DNA from: Triglochin maritima
Taxonomy: Eukaryota; Streptophyta; Magnoliopsida; Alismatales; Juncaginaceae
Length of the DNA stretch: 64,000 nucleotides
Assembly (NCBI GenBank): GCA_963682175.1
Contig: OY821771.1
Span: 38,398,201 to 38,462,200 of the forward strand
Reading direction: 5' to 3'
Shown here: positions 45,835-57,037 of the stretch, piece after piece
Layout of the letters: the number at the start of each line of letters is the position of its first letter
Position numbering within the stretch: the first letter of the stretch is position 1
Notes under the pieces: generated by a model
What the model saw: the letters and a program-made list of their open reading frames with translations, nothing else
The model's database searches: none
Told to the model about the DNA's origin: nothing
Made by a program: the position numbers and the translations under genes

Positions 45835-48800
45835 ATGTCCGGTGACGAAGGAGATCAATCTAAGATGCTTGCAGTCGTCAAACCGACGACAAGAGGAGCC
45901 TCAATCCCGATCCAATATCCAACGTTAAGCGAAACGAACTACGGCATATGGGCTGTCAAGATGAAGATAATCTTGCGTTCTCTAGGAGTATGGTCAGTGA
46001 TCGAAGGTGGAGACACAGACGACGACAAAGATAAAGGCGCCATGGTAGCCATTTCTCAAGCCATGCTAGATGACGTGATGATGGCAATCGCGGAGAAGCA
46101 GACGACAAAGGAGTCTTGGGACGCACTCAGGGAGATGCGGGTTGGTGAAGATCGCGTCAAGAAGGCACGCGTACAAGTACTGAAACGACAACTGAACAAG
46201 TTACAGATGGAGGATTCACAGACAATAAATGAGTTTTCCATGAAGCTTACCACGCTGGTGGGTGAGATCCGCTCACTGGGCATGAAGCTCGACGACAACG
46301 AAGTTGTTGAAAAATTGTTCAGCGCAGTTCCAGATAGATTTCTCCAAATTATCGGAACAATCGAGCAGTTTGGCGATATTGAGAAAATGTCGATCTCAGA
46401 AGCAATCGGCCGCCTCAGAACCTTTGAGGAAGGACTTAAAGGACGAGTACACACAAAGGGCGAGGGAGAACAACTACTTCTTACCCAAGCCGAGTGGGAG
46501 GCAAGATGCACAAAGGGAAAGAAAGATGAAGGTTTCAGCAGCACCAAAAGAGGAGGACGTCACGGGAGAGGACGTGGACGTGGGCGTGGATATGGTGGAG
46601 GTCGAGGAAATGGTGAACGCTCTAATGAAGACCGAAAGCCACGCAACTTCGACAAATCCAAGGTTAAGTGTTTCAATTGTAATGAATATGGACACTTCGC
46701 AAAAGATTGTCCCAAGCCAAACCGAAGAGAGAGGGCCAATCTTGTTACAACACAAACCGATGATGAACCGGCACTGTTGATGACTGAAACTTGTGTTCTC
46801 AGACACGCAATACAGAACGAGCAGGTGTTACTGCATGAAGACAAGGTGGTGCCAAAGATTAACAACACCCAAGACAAGACTTGGTATCTAGATACCGGCG
46901 CAAGTAACCACATGACCGGTTGTATTGATAAACTAACCGAGATTGACATGACTATCCAAGGGTCGGTAAAGTTTGGAGATGGCTCGGCAGTGGACATACA
47001 AGGTAGAGGTTCAGTGCTTCTTGAGTGTTTTACTGGAGAACACCGTTTGCTTACAAATGTCTACTATATCCCAATGTTGAGAAGTAGGAGTGATGACTAT
47101 CTTGGACAGGACACGAAGGCTACTAGCAAAAGTGAGCAGGTCAGGAAATCGTTTTATATCTGCTGCACATTGCTCAAGCCCTACCAGAATGTCTCATGGC
47201 TAGAAGCAAAGAAAGTGCTTGGGGCTGGCATGCAAGATACGGGCATGTGAACTTTCATGCCTTGAAGATTCTAAGTCAGAAACAGATGGTGCACGACCTA
47301 CCCGTAATCGAGCATGAGGACCGCATCTGCGATGGTTGCTTGATTGGAAAGCAACACCAAAATCCATTTCCAGCAGTGGCAAAATTCTAAGCAGAATCAC
47401 TTCTTGAACAGTGGCATGGAGATTTGTGCGGGCCAATAACTCCTGCTACACACGGAGGCAAGCGCTATTTTCTGTTGTTGGTTTATGATTGTACTAGATT
47501 CATGTGGCAGGTGCTGATCCGAAACAAAGACGAAGCATTTGATGCATTCAAGAAGATTAAAGCATCAACAGAAATGGAGAAATACAACAAGCTGAAGGCT
47601 TTTCTCACAGATCATGGCGGCGAATTCACCTCAAATGAGTTCAAGACTTACTGTGAGCTGTTGGGAATTAAGCGTTATCTCACGACACCTTATTCTCCTC
47701 AGCAGAACGAAGTTGTTGAACGAAGAAATCAGACGGTGGTCAGCATGGCAAGGAGCCTGTTGAAAAGCATGGGAGTCCCAGGCGAATTTTGGGGAGAAGC
47801 GGTATCAACTTCTGTATATCTCCTAAATCGAGCACCAACAAAAAGCATCATCGGCAAAACTCCCTATGAAGCATATTACAACTGCAAGCCAACTGTTGAT
47901 CACCTTCGCATCTTTGGATGTGTGGGACACGTAAAAGATGTTACACCTCACCTCTCAAAACTTGCAGACCGAAGCAAGCCAATGGTGTTTATTGGTTATG
48001 ATTCGAAAACAAAAGGCTATCGGTTGTTTGATCCAAAGTCCAAATGAGTAGTGGTGACGGGATGTCGTGTTTGAAGAGGAGAAGAAGTGGGAGTGGAGCA
48101 ATTTTCCAGAAACAGAAACAACATCAGCAGGGAACACTCTTACAACACACTATTTTACCATAGCAGGCGCATCTGATACGACAAATCAAAAAGATAAAGA
48201 GGGTGTCAGCGACTCTGGCATTGGTATCAACAATTCTGGTATGCATTTCCCACAGCCGACACAGGAACAAACTGGTAACCGATACCAGTATGCTACACCA
48301 GTGATGAACACGAAATCCAGAGCATATGTTTCAAACTCACCATATACTCCAGCAGCAACTGTTGAAGAATCAGTATCAACCGAAACACTACAACCCTTGA
48401 AATCTGATGAGAGTTCATTAGTAGGACCACGGGGTAAGTGTGACATCAAAAGCTTGTACGATGCAACAGTCCCAATAGAGTTGCAGTATTCGGGACTGTG
48501 TTTTCTTGGAGAAGAAGAGCCGTCAAATTTCGAAGAAGCCAAGGCAGATCCGATGTGGAGAAGAGCAATGGAGGAGGAAATTTCCTCTATTCGAAAAAAT
48601 AAAACTTGGAAGCTCGTTCCATTACCCGACAACCACAAACCTATAGGTCTAAAGTGGGTTTACAAGCTAAAGAAGGACACTCAAGGCAGAATTGTAAAGC
48701 ACAAGGCGAGATTAGTGGCAAAGGGGTACGTTCAACGACAAGGCATAGATTTTGATGAAGTTTTCGCCCATGTTGCTCGGCTAGAGACAGTATGTTTGAT

Positions 48801-50004
48801 GATATCTATTGCAGTACATGAAGGATGGGAGGTGCATCATATGGATGTGAAGTCAGCTTTCCTCAACGGTGATTTGGAAGAGGAAGTGTATGTCATTCAA
48901 CCGTCGGGATTTGAAATAAAAGGAGAAGAGCACAAGGTGTTAAAACTGCACAAAGCATTGTACGGTTTGCGACAAGCACCTAGAGTCTGGAACTCAAAAC
49001 TGGACAAGTCATTGAGGACACTCGGTTTTGAGAGGTGTTCTTTAGAGCATGCTGTGTACATGAGAAATCAAGGTAAAGGGAATTTAACTGTTGGAGTCTA
49101 CGTGGATGATTTAATCATCACTGGAGAGTGTATTCAAGAAATAGACAAGTTCAAATCACAAATGAAGAACTTGTTTAGCATGACTGACCTTGGGTTACTA
49201 AGTTACTATCTGGGAATTGAAGTCTGTCAGAATTCTCAAAGGATTACACTCAACCAGTCGGCATATGCAAGGAAGGTTTTAGACAAATGCGGCATGAAAG
49301 ATTGCAACCCTTTGCAAATCCTGATGGAACCTCGTCTGAAACTGAGCAAGGAATGCACAAGTCCACCTGTAGACACAACTCTGTACCGAAGTATTGTTGG
49401 CAGTTTAAGATACCTACTGCACAAGCGCCCAGATTTGTCATTCTCTGTCGGCATGGTGAGTAGATACATGGAGAAGCCCACAACGGAGCACATGGCCGCA
49501 GTGAAGCACATACTGCGGTACGTGAAATGAACTTTAAACCTCTGTTGCGTTTATGAGAAGAAGGAAGGAAGCTTGGAGTTGATCGGTTACTCCGATAGTG
49601 ATCTAGCTGGTGATACTGATGACAGGAAAAGTACCTCAGGTTTAATATTTTTCCTTGGGTCAAATCCTATTAGTTGGTGTTCACAAAAATAGAAAGTGGT
49701 TGCGTTATCTTCCTGTGAAGCAGAGTACATTTCTGCATGTGCAGCAGCGTGTCAAGGAGTGTGGTTGGGACGACTGTTGGCAGATTTGTTAAAGACCGAG
49801 GTTAAGAAAGTGGTTCTAAAGATCAATAATCAGCCCGCAATTGCATTGAGCAAGAATTCAGTTCACCATGAGAGGAGCAAACACATCGATACCCGATTCC
49901 ACTACATTAGATATTGTGTTGAATCAGGAATGATTGAAATTCAGCATGTTTGCACAAAAGATCAACATGTTGATATTCTGACAATGTCGCTTGCAAGGAT
50001 GTAG
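45835..50004 (+). pseudogene. Copia element 3 gag-pol, Ale/Retrofit-like, several lesions
   Basis: Starting at ATG 45835 (MSGDEGDQSKM): Gag with NYGIWAVKMKIILRSLGVW and a Gly/Arg-rich stretch before the zinc knuckle CFNCNEYGHFAKDC (46669-46710). Protease WYLDTGASNHMTG is near 46882. A frameshift follows VYYIPMLRS. The pre-integrase block is WGWHARYGHV...CDGCLIGK (47218-47350). Integrase has HGDLCGP, TDHGGEFTSNEF and EVVERRNQTV (47412-47740). RT starts at 48530 with [20 protein letters not shown] and the catalytic YVDDLIITG (about 49099). RNase H has GYSDSDLAGDTDDRKSTSGL to a stop at 50002. Stops lie at 47388, 48044, 49528 and 49690, so the element cannot make a full polyprotein. Confidence 0.9.
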
Positions 50005-50073
50005 TTGTTGGAGATGAGAGAAAGGATTGGTGTGCGGATCATCAGTAGAGAACAACAAGCTTAAGGAGGAGAT

Positions 50074-50391
50074 TGATGAGTTAATCTTGTTGTTAGAGGG
50101 TCGTGTCCAGTAGTTTGATTTCTTTAATTTTTGCAAACTTGTTTTTGTTCGAATACGTAATTAGGTTGTCAGTTTTAGTCTAGTGTGTGGCTAAAAATGA
50201 AGTAACAGTTATTTAAGTGGTTGTTTTTTTAGAATCCCAAAACGTGGGATGTAACTTTTGATTTTGCAGTTACGTTTTGTGTTATATAAGAAGAACTAGA
50301 AAATGATGCATTAGTTCCACAGCATCGAAAAACACTTTGTCTTTTCAGTTTTTCTTTAATTATTCTGTGTTAGTGGCACCGAAAACCAACA
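50074..50391 (+). repeat. 3' LTR of copia element 3
   Basis: Same termini as 45488-45805, preceded by a polypurine tract at about 50061-50073. Confidence 0.9.
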
Positions 50392-50536
50392 CTTTCTGGA
50401 AGGACAAGAAAATATGAGTAAGTAACCCCAAAAAGACAGTAACACTTTAAATGTAAAGCCGAAGGAACATACCTATAACAACTTTTGTTCATTGCTGGAA
50501 TGTAGGTAATTAGAAACCTTGTCCTTTTTCTTTTCT

Positions 50537-51967
50537 GAATTGCTATTCGTCGTCCTAAAACTACTTAAATCGCCCCAACAGATTACCATTTTGCCCTTCT
50601 CTCATTTCTACTGCTATAACGCGACATTTTACCCTCCTATCACACATCTCTCTTCATCTTCCTCTTATATTCATAAAAAATAATGTTTTGGAGGTCAGTA
50701 ATGAGCCAACAGACGCCCCGGTGTACTCGAATCTGGTAAAATATCCAACATCTTTTTAATAAAATAATAATAAAAAATAATAAAAAATTGCGGGCGTCTG
50801 GCGGAGCCGCCTAGCGTAGGAAAGGGGCGTCTGGGTAAGACGCCTCCCCCTAGGGGGCGGCGTTTTACACAGACGCCCCGCCCATGGGACGGGCGTCTGG
50901 CTAAGACGCCTCTCTCCTACGCTGGGCGTTTTACACAGACGCCCACAATTTTTTATTATTTTTTTATTTTTTTATTAAAAAGATAATTGATTATAAATTT
51001 AGATAATTACTAAATTAATTAATTAATAAGTTAATAATTACTATATTCGGATGACCGATACCCTTTTGGTACACCGAATAGAGATTTCCAGAGAAATGTC
51101 GAAGCTACTGAGAATAAATATTCGGATAACCGGGTAGAGATCGGTAAACCGACACAATGATTCTAGGAAGATCAAAAACTTACTGTATTTACGATCACGG
51201 TGGACTGATGGAAACTCGGTCATCCGCATGGATCATGTTCGGTAGACCGAGAAGCAAACGGTCGACTGTCCGACATCACCTTACAAGGAGTTTTTGCAAT
51301 TGATGAAAATTCAAAAAAAAATTCAGATCCAACAATTTCAAGTGGACTTGTCGATGTGGTATTTGTAAGTCGGGAGGTTTTACCACCGGGGATTTTGGAT
51401 CTTAAATTTATTGAAAATTTAATCACTTGCAAAAAAATTCATTGTAATTTGACCCCGTTACCACCAAAAATCTTGCAACAGAACCTCAAATAATTTGAGA
51501 TAACACACCGTATAATTTTAAGAATTTATTTATATTTTATTTTTTATTTTTTATTATTAAAAAATACGGGCGTCTGGCTAACACGCCTCCACCAACGTGG
51601 AGGCGTCTGACTATCACGCCTCCACCTATGTGGAGGCGTCTCGCTAAGACGCCTCCACCTAGGTGTAGGCGTCTGGCTAAGACGCCTCCACCATGGTGTA
51701 GGCGTCGTATCCAGACGCCTCCACCTAGGTGGAGGCGTCTTAGCCAGACGCCCGAGTCGGAAAAAAAAATCCGCCTCCGTTACCTAGCCGGATTCAGGTG
51801 TTTCGCCAGACATTTTCGTGGTGTTGGTACTAGGAATGTGAGTAAAACTGAGTCAAATACCTTGTTTAAAGATACGGGACGAAATGGGTATTAATTGCTT
51901 TGTTAAGGGCAAAAAGGTAATTTTTGGGGCGATTTAAGTAGTTTTCCGGCGACGAATAGTAGTTCCC
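50537..51967. mobile_element. Mutator-like MITE with GACGCC palindromic array, copy 2, in a CUL1 exon
   Basis: The left end GAATTGCTATTCGTCGTCC and right end GGCGACGAATAGTAGTTCCC are inverted. Flanks TTCTTTTCT (50528-50536) and TTCTTTTCA (51968-51976) give a 9-bp duplication with one change, whose sequence is CUL1 exon. It is 547 bp longer than copy 1: it has extra GACGCC/GGCGTC units in the right array (51565-51750), a different left palindrome cluster (50788-50945), and a CCGATA/GGTCGAC-rich segment (51035-51290). No coding sequence. Confidence 0.85.
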
Positions 51968-52389
51968 TTCTTTTCAGCCTGATGCATGTGTGATGACCAT
52001 CAACAAACTGCATACAGAAAATGCACTCATGCTGGAAAGTATAATGCAAAATTTACCTTCAACATGTAATCTGGACATGAATCCTCAATTATCCATTTTG
52101 TAGCCATTCGAGAATAGTAACCAGATGTATCTTTTAGCATGTATGCTTCAAAATCATTCTCATAGTATTCCATGCTCCCTAAACCAATCTCAACAAAAAT
52201 TCCCAAAACATTCTTCAGCAAAGCTCATCTATCTGTTCACCCTCCCGTTCTTAATTAATCCGATTTTAAAACAAGTTAATGATACACTCGTATGCTTAGA
52301 AATTTCAAGCACATATCACGTTGGAGTTTCAGAAAATTATACCATGAAATTACAACGTCCCTGACTTTACCATTGATCTCTGCATAAAC

Positions 52390-52869
52390 CTGAAATTACG
52401 TGGACAAATAATGAGAATTAACAATTCTAATAGGTAATGGATGAAGACTGAAGAGTGTGAGAAAACTTAGTCAATCTCTAGGCATTCCCAGATGCACAAC
52501 TATTATCACAATGCAGGATGGATTGCAGATCGTTGACAATATATCAATGAATACAATGAAAGATTGATAGATAGTAGATTAGGAAATACATAGCTTTAAC
52601 ATTTTGTATCAAACTCGGTGTGTTGTTGGTCCGATTTCTTTCCAAGAAGCTCAAAACAAGGTGTTTATCAAAATTCTTGTTCCAAAGACAATCTGGGATT
52701 ATTAGGATAGTTGTGTTCTCATGCTTTACCCTACAACTCCTAATAGTTACATTTTTCTTGCTTGGGGTATCTTGATATGTATAGTAATATAGGTAATGAG
52801 TACATAATTAGTTTAATATCATTGATTACACTATTAATACAATTGAGTTTATATCACACCATGCTAAGT
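52390..52869 (-). other. CUL1 intron remnant and unassigned DNA
   Basis: The part next to 52390 should be the intron upstream of the VYAEING exon. Further right (about 52600-52869) may belong to the 3' end or LTR of the copia fragment that follows. No preceding CUL1 exon was recognised. Confidence 0.35.
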
Positions 52870-53497
52870 AAATCTATTGGACCGTTGACCCACTAAGAGC
52901 TGGAGTGGTCTCCAAGTTCGTGTGAGTTGGACTGGGTTGACTAGGAGGATCAGCATTACTGGACCAGACCTGGGCTTCAATACTTTTACTCCCATTCAAA
53001 CTAGGTCGTCGATAGAGGTCGAGTACTCGAACACAGAACTTGAAATTGCTCATTTGCAATAAACTTGGTAAATATATCGGCGAGCTGCTGTGAAGAAGGC
53101 ACAAATGAAATCTCCAACAAGTCCAGAGCCACACTTTCTCACTCGAAGTGGTAGTCAAAAGAGCTTAGGTCACGTAGAAAATTAAGGAATGTGCAAGTCA
53201 CGTATAATAAAAGTGAGCCACGTTAACTCACCTAAAGTTGTGGCATCGCTCGATATTCCGCTTCGACATTGGATTCTGACACTATTGCTTGTTTCTTTAA
53301 GCACTAAGAGATTAGATTACTCCCAAGAAAAACAAAGAATCCACTGGTCGAACGTCTAGTCGACGAGCAACCAGTCCAATCTGCATCCACAAAACCGTAG
53401 AGATGAAAAATAGATGCATTGTGCAATTTTAAACCATGATGTAATGTGTCTACACTACCATCAGATTTTAGTTTCACTTTGAAAACCCATTTACATC
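52870..53497 (-). pseudogene. Internally deleted copia RT/RNase H fragment
   Basis: The minus strand starts with the RT N-terminal motif CKWVFKVKLKSDGSVD (53490-53443) and then jumps directly to RNase H: YGFVDADWTGCSSTRRSTSG (about 53403-53344), a broken middle, and SFVPSSQQLADIFTKFI (about 53113-53063). Most of the RT, including the YVDD box, is deleted. It ends on the right at the gypsy LTR. Confidence 0.8.
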
Positions 53498-54692
53498 TGA
53501 TGCATTGCATACATTGCATCATATGTCTTTCATTTAGATTAATTTTATATCAATAAATGCTACTAAGGTATGTGTTTAGTCTTATTTACATAATACAGGG
53601 ACCTGAATGCAAATTACCCATATCCCGAGCATAAATGCGTGCAAGAGACTCATTTCTATCATAGAGACCAAGTCAAGATTATCGGGATTCAAATGGAAAT
53701 TCATCCAAGCATAAAAGCATTCAAATACCTAATTACAAAAAGGCCAAGGACTTAAGCACAAAAGTAGCCAGGGACTTAATTACAAAAAGCCAAGGACCCG
53801 ACTGCAAGGACCAAAATATTATTTTGGAGAAGTTCTAGAAAAATCAATTTGGATCTCCAAATATACAAAGAATTAATTCGGAGCTCAAAAGAAAGGAAAG
53901 AAATCATCTAGATGCGCAAAAGACATTTAAATCATACCATAAACACGCAAGAAAAATCCGGATCGAATCAGAGCATATTGTGCGGTGATTTAGCCGCAAG
54001 TTACATGTATTGTGCGGTGATTCCGCCGCACCCTTGTCTATCCGCGCCTCCGAATTTTGTTCAGTCGTGGTGTGACGCGTGTACGTTCCAATTTTATACT
54101 TAGGTCTCTTGTATCAGCTATAAATAGCCCTGAGAACAATGTTATGGGGAGTTCTTGTTTTGACCCATTATTTATCAATAAAATTCTGTTGGTTTATTTT
54201 GTGTTTTTACTTTTCTTTCTTAGTTTCTCTAGGACCCCTTCGCCTCCTCTCTATCCATGAGTTTCTAACTCTCTCCAAAGGGTGGGGATGACGGATTTAG
54301 GGTGATGAGAAGAAAAATCAAGTTATTATTTTAATTTGGTATTAGTATATTTTGATTACTTGAGTTTATGTTGAGTCATTTATCATGTAATGCTTTATAT
54401 AACTAATGTGATTTATTATAAGTTTCAGAATTCTCTAATCGAAACCCGACATCTAAACCTCCACCCGCTGGACTCCCATCCATATTTGCTTTTTCCTTAA
54501 TTTGCTTTTGGTATTATTGATTTAGAAAATATAAAAAACCAAAAATCTCAAACAAAACCTATTTTCTCTCTCTTTCTTTCCTTAATTCGAAAATCACAAA
54601 AATAACAATATCTCTCCCTCCTTGTGTTCGACCCGTACTTGCCACGTCTTCATTGACGCCGTGCACTTGCGGTATAAATTTAATTCTCATCA
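53498..54692 (+). mobile_element. 5' LTR (D-1) of a gag-protease-only gypsy element
   Basis: The 1195-bp LTR starts TGATGCATTGCATACATTGC and ends TTTAATTCTCATCA, followed seven bases later by a tRNA-Asp primer site. It contains short GTGCGGTGATTCCGCCGCAC-type palindromes (about 53970-54030), CTATAAATAG (TATA, about 54118), and GACCCGTACTTGCCACG and GTGCACTTGCGG near the end. Confidence 0.85.
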
Positions 54693-54698
54693 AGTTTT

Positions 54699-54716
54699 TG
54701 GCGCCGTTGCCGGGGA
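54699..54716 (+). other. Primer binding site, tRNA-Asp
   Basis: TGGCGCCGTTGCCGGGGA is complementary to the 3' end of plant Asp(GUC) tRNA, the primer used by many Athila/Tat gypsy elements. It lies just after LTR D-1 and fixes the element's direction. Confidence 0.9.
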
Positions 54717-54957
54717 GGCGACGAAGATTTTTGTTTATTTTAGTGATTTTGATTTTTTTTTTCTGTTTATCGTGTGCGTGATCTAACTATTTGGATTTGT
54801 GTTTCAGGAGACAACAGAGTGCGCGGTGAAATCTAAACGCAGCCGGAGCAAGCAGGGCGGCGAAATCGCCGCATATCAAGCACAAGCTGCGGCGGATCCG
54901 CCGCACAACAGAGGCTTCTGGGCTTCAAATTTTTCTGGGGTTAGCGCTGATGCATTG
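54717..54957 (+). other. Leader of the gag-protease gypsy element, first part
   Basis: Untranslated leader after the primer site, with GC-rich GCGGCGAAATCGCCGC-type palindromes like those of the LTR. It ends at the insertion of solo LTR D-2. Confidence 0.5.
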
Positions 54958-55985
54958 CATACATTGCATCATATGTCTTTCATTTAGATTACTTTTACAT
55001 CAATAAATGCTACTAAGGTATGTGTTTAGTCTTATTTACAGAATACAGGGACCTGAATGCAATTTACCCACATTCCGAGCATAAACGTGTGCAAAAGATT
55101 CATTTCTATCATAAAGACCGAATTCAAGTTTATCGGGTTTCAATTGGAAATGCATCCAAGCATAAAAGCATTCAAGGAGCTAATCACAAAAAGGTCAAGG
55201 GCTTAATTGCAAAAATGCCAAGGACCTAATTGCAAAAGAAAAGGATCAAGATATTTTGTTGGAAAAGTCAAAAGAAAAATCAACTATAAATCTCCAACAA
55301 TGGAAGGAATTAATCCGGAGCTCAAGACAATGGAAAGAAATCATCCAGACACGCAAATAAAGATCAAATCATACCATAAACGCGTGACAAAAATCCTGAT
55401 TAAATCCGACCAACGTGGGAGGCGAATCCGCCGCACAATACACATGATGTGCGGCGATTCCGCCGCCCATTGGTTGATCCGTGTGTCCCAATTTCGTCCA
55501 CTCGTGTATGGACACGTGTACTATCCAATTCTATACCTAAGTCCCTTGTAGCAACTATAAATAGACCCGAGAACGATGTAAATAGGGTCCTTAGTTGTTG
55601 TTCTTATTTGTGTACCTTAGTTTTATTAATAAAATTCTGTTCTTTTAATTCTTGTTTTAGTTTTCTTTTAATGTCTCAAGGACCTCTTCTTCTTCCTCCC
55701 TCCATGAGTTTCTAAACTCTCTCCAAAGGGTGGAGGTGATGGAATTAGGGTTAGAGAAGATGAATGCATGTTATTGTTTTAAGTTCGTGATTAGTATATT
55801 TTGATTACTTGAGTTTATGTTAAATCATTTATCTTGTAATGCTTCATAACTAACATGATTTATTTCAAGTTTCTCCATTCTCCAATCTGAACCTAAGTCT
55901 AGACCTCCACCCGACGGAATTCTCCATCTTTATTCTTGTTTTTAGTTTTAATTGTTTTTGTTTCGTACTTTAGATAATTAAATCA
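54958..55985 (+). mobile_element. Solo LTR D-2, nested in the leader
   Basis: Begins with the same TGATGCATTGCATACATTGC as D-1 and ends AATTAAATCA. It is flanked by AGCGC on both sides (54953-54957 and 55986-55990), an exact 5-bp duplication. It is about 170 bp shorter than D-1 and D-3 because it stops at the ATTAAATCA that lies inside the longer LTRs. Joining its flanks gives a continuous leader. Read as a solo LTR of a related subfamily; a chance 3' truncation is the alternative. Confidence 0.7.
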
Positions 55986-57037
55986 AGCGCCATCTCTGGG
56001 TGGACGCGTGGAACTACTGAAATTTCGAGAGCGGGCGGTGAACCCGACTGAGCATTGCATAGGTAACCTTTATTGCCCATTTCCTCGTAATTTCTAGTTT
56101 CGGAAAATTTCCTTTTGTAGAACTGCACGTGTTAAGCTTAAATTCCATAATTGGCAATAATTCAACTCTGACCTAAAAATTGGCAAAACTAGAAGAACTT
56201 AGTGCATAATGTTTTGTTTGCATTATTCTTGCTAAATTCTTGCAAATTAATTCTTGTTGAAGAGTGCTAGAGGCAAGGTACGTATCGCGGTTTTTTTCGA
56301 TTGCATTTAAGCATATAATCTAGTTTGCATACAACCTTGCAATTGCCCCCACTAAAAAGACCAATGTTTGACTATCTTTGCTAGATTTAAGTTAAACTAT
56401 CTTAAGGGCAACTCCGTAGGAAAAGATACGGTGGGGATTTCATCACCCTTTCGTGGCCCACAAATCACAATCCTAAAGTGTCACCCAAGCCTTAAAATTA
56501 CAAACAATTAGACATTGGCCCCTAAGGACTCGGACTCAATTATGGAGAAGATTGGTTTGACTTGCTATGACTTGAAGCTGATCGAATTTGATTTGATGTC
56601 TAGAAAGTGTTTTTGTGTTGACGTAAATCTTCCAAGCGAAGTGGTTGTCTAATTGGCACCGACCCTGTCGGAAGCGCCCCCACTAGCTATACACTGTCTG
56701 GCCAAGTTGGTTTGATTAGTGAGGGAGGTGAATTAAGCAAATCAATTCGACTCAACCAGTTAGGAGTCGTCTAGATTTAAGCGACACTAGGTCTAGGATT
56801 GTTTGAACCGTGCTTGTTCAGGAAACTTCTGACCAACCCTAGAACCTATCTTTTAGAGTTAAGTTTCCTTTCTCATCTTTCTTCTTTCTATTGATTGTTT
56901 CCCTTTTGAAAAAAAAAAAAAAAGATATTAAAAAAAAAATTGTAATTAATTCTTGAAATTAAATTTGAAATTTAAATTTCAAATTTGAATTAAAAAAAAT
57001 TAATTCAAACCGGTGCACTCATATTTGGGTTCAGGAC
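55986..57037 (+). other. Leader of the gag-protease gypsy element, second part
   Basis: Non-coding. It contains GCGCCATCTCTGGGTGGACG at its start, a poly-A stretch (56910-56940) and a perfect 26-bp A/T palindrome at 56961-56986 (two 13-base arms, the first AAATTTGAAATTT). Confidence 0.5.

Larger units (their letters stand above)
45488..50391 (+). mobile_element. Copia element 3 (Ale/Retrofit-like), complete, inserted in a CUL1 exon
   Basis: LTRs 45488-45805 and 50074-50391, 318 bp each, are flanked by an exact CTTTC duplication (45483-45487 and 50392-50396). Direction is plus, antisense to the host pseudogene. The primer-site-like TTGGCATCAGAGCC follows the 5' LTR and the purine tract TTAAGGAGGAGAT precedes the 3' LTR. 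The LTRs differ at roughly 20 positions by eye (about 94% identity). Removing it restores the CUL1 exon reading KVQHELL. Confidence 0.93.
45008..52389 (-). pseudogene. CUL1: CULLIN1-like gene, internal exons only, broken by at least two exonic insertions
   Basis: Minus-strand exons match plant CUL1, the scaffold of SCF ubiquitin ligases. 52389-52057: VYAEINGKVRDVVIS, then [21 protein letters not shown] and [10 protein letters not shown]. 51978-51968 continued at 50527-50473: KDKVSNYLHSSNEQKLL. 50395-50392 continued at 45487-45397: [20 protein letters not shown]...LLRDDK. 45303-45223: VDDPSRMYMLFCRIPKGLDP. 45070-45008: HVTAEGTTLVKQAEDGASHK. Splice sites survive. Lesions: a roughly 80-bp insertion after VVIS; one base lost in the codon before LLKN (about 52225); a TAG in place of the last Glu of the LHSS exon (50475-50473); a MITE at 51967/50537; a copia at 50391/45488. 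N-terminal exons and the RBX1-binding C-terminal half are not in the window. Confidence 0.93.
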
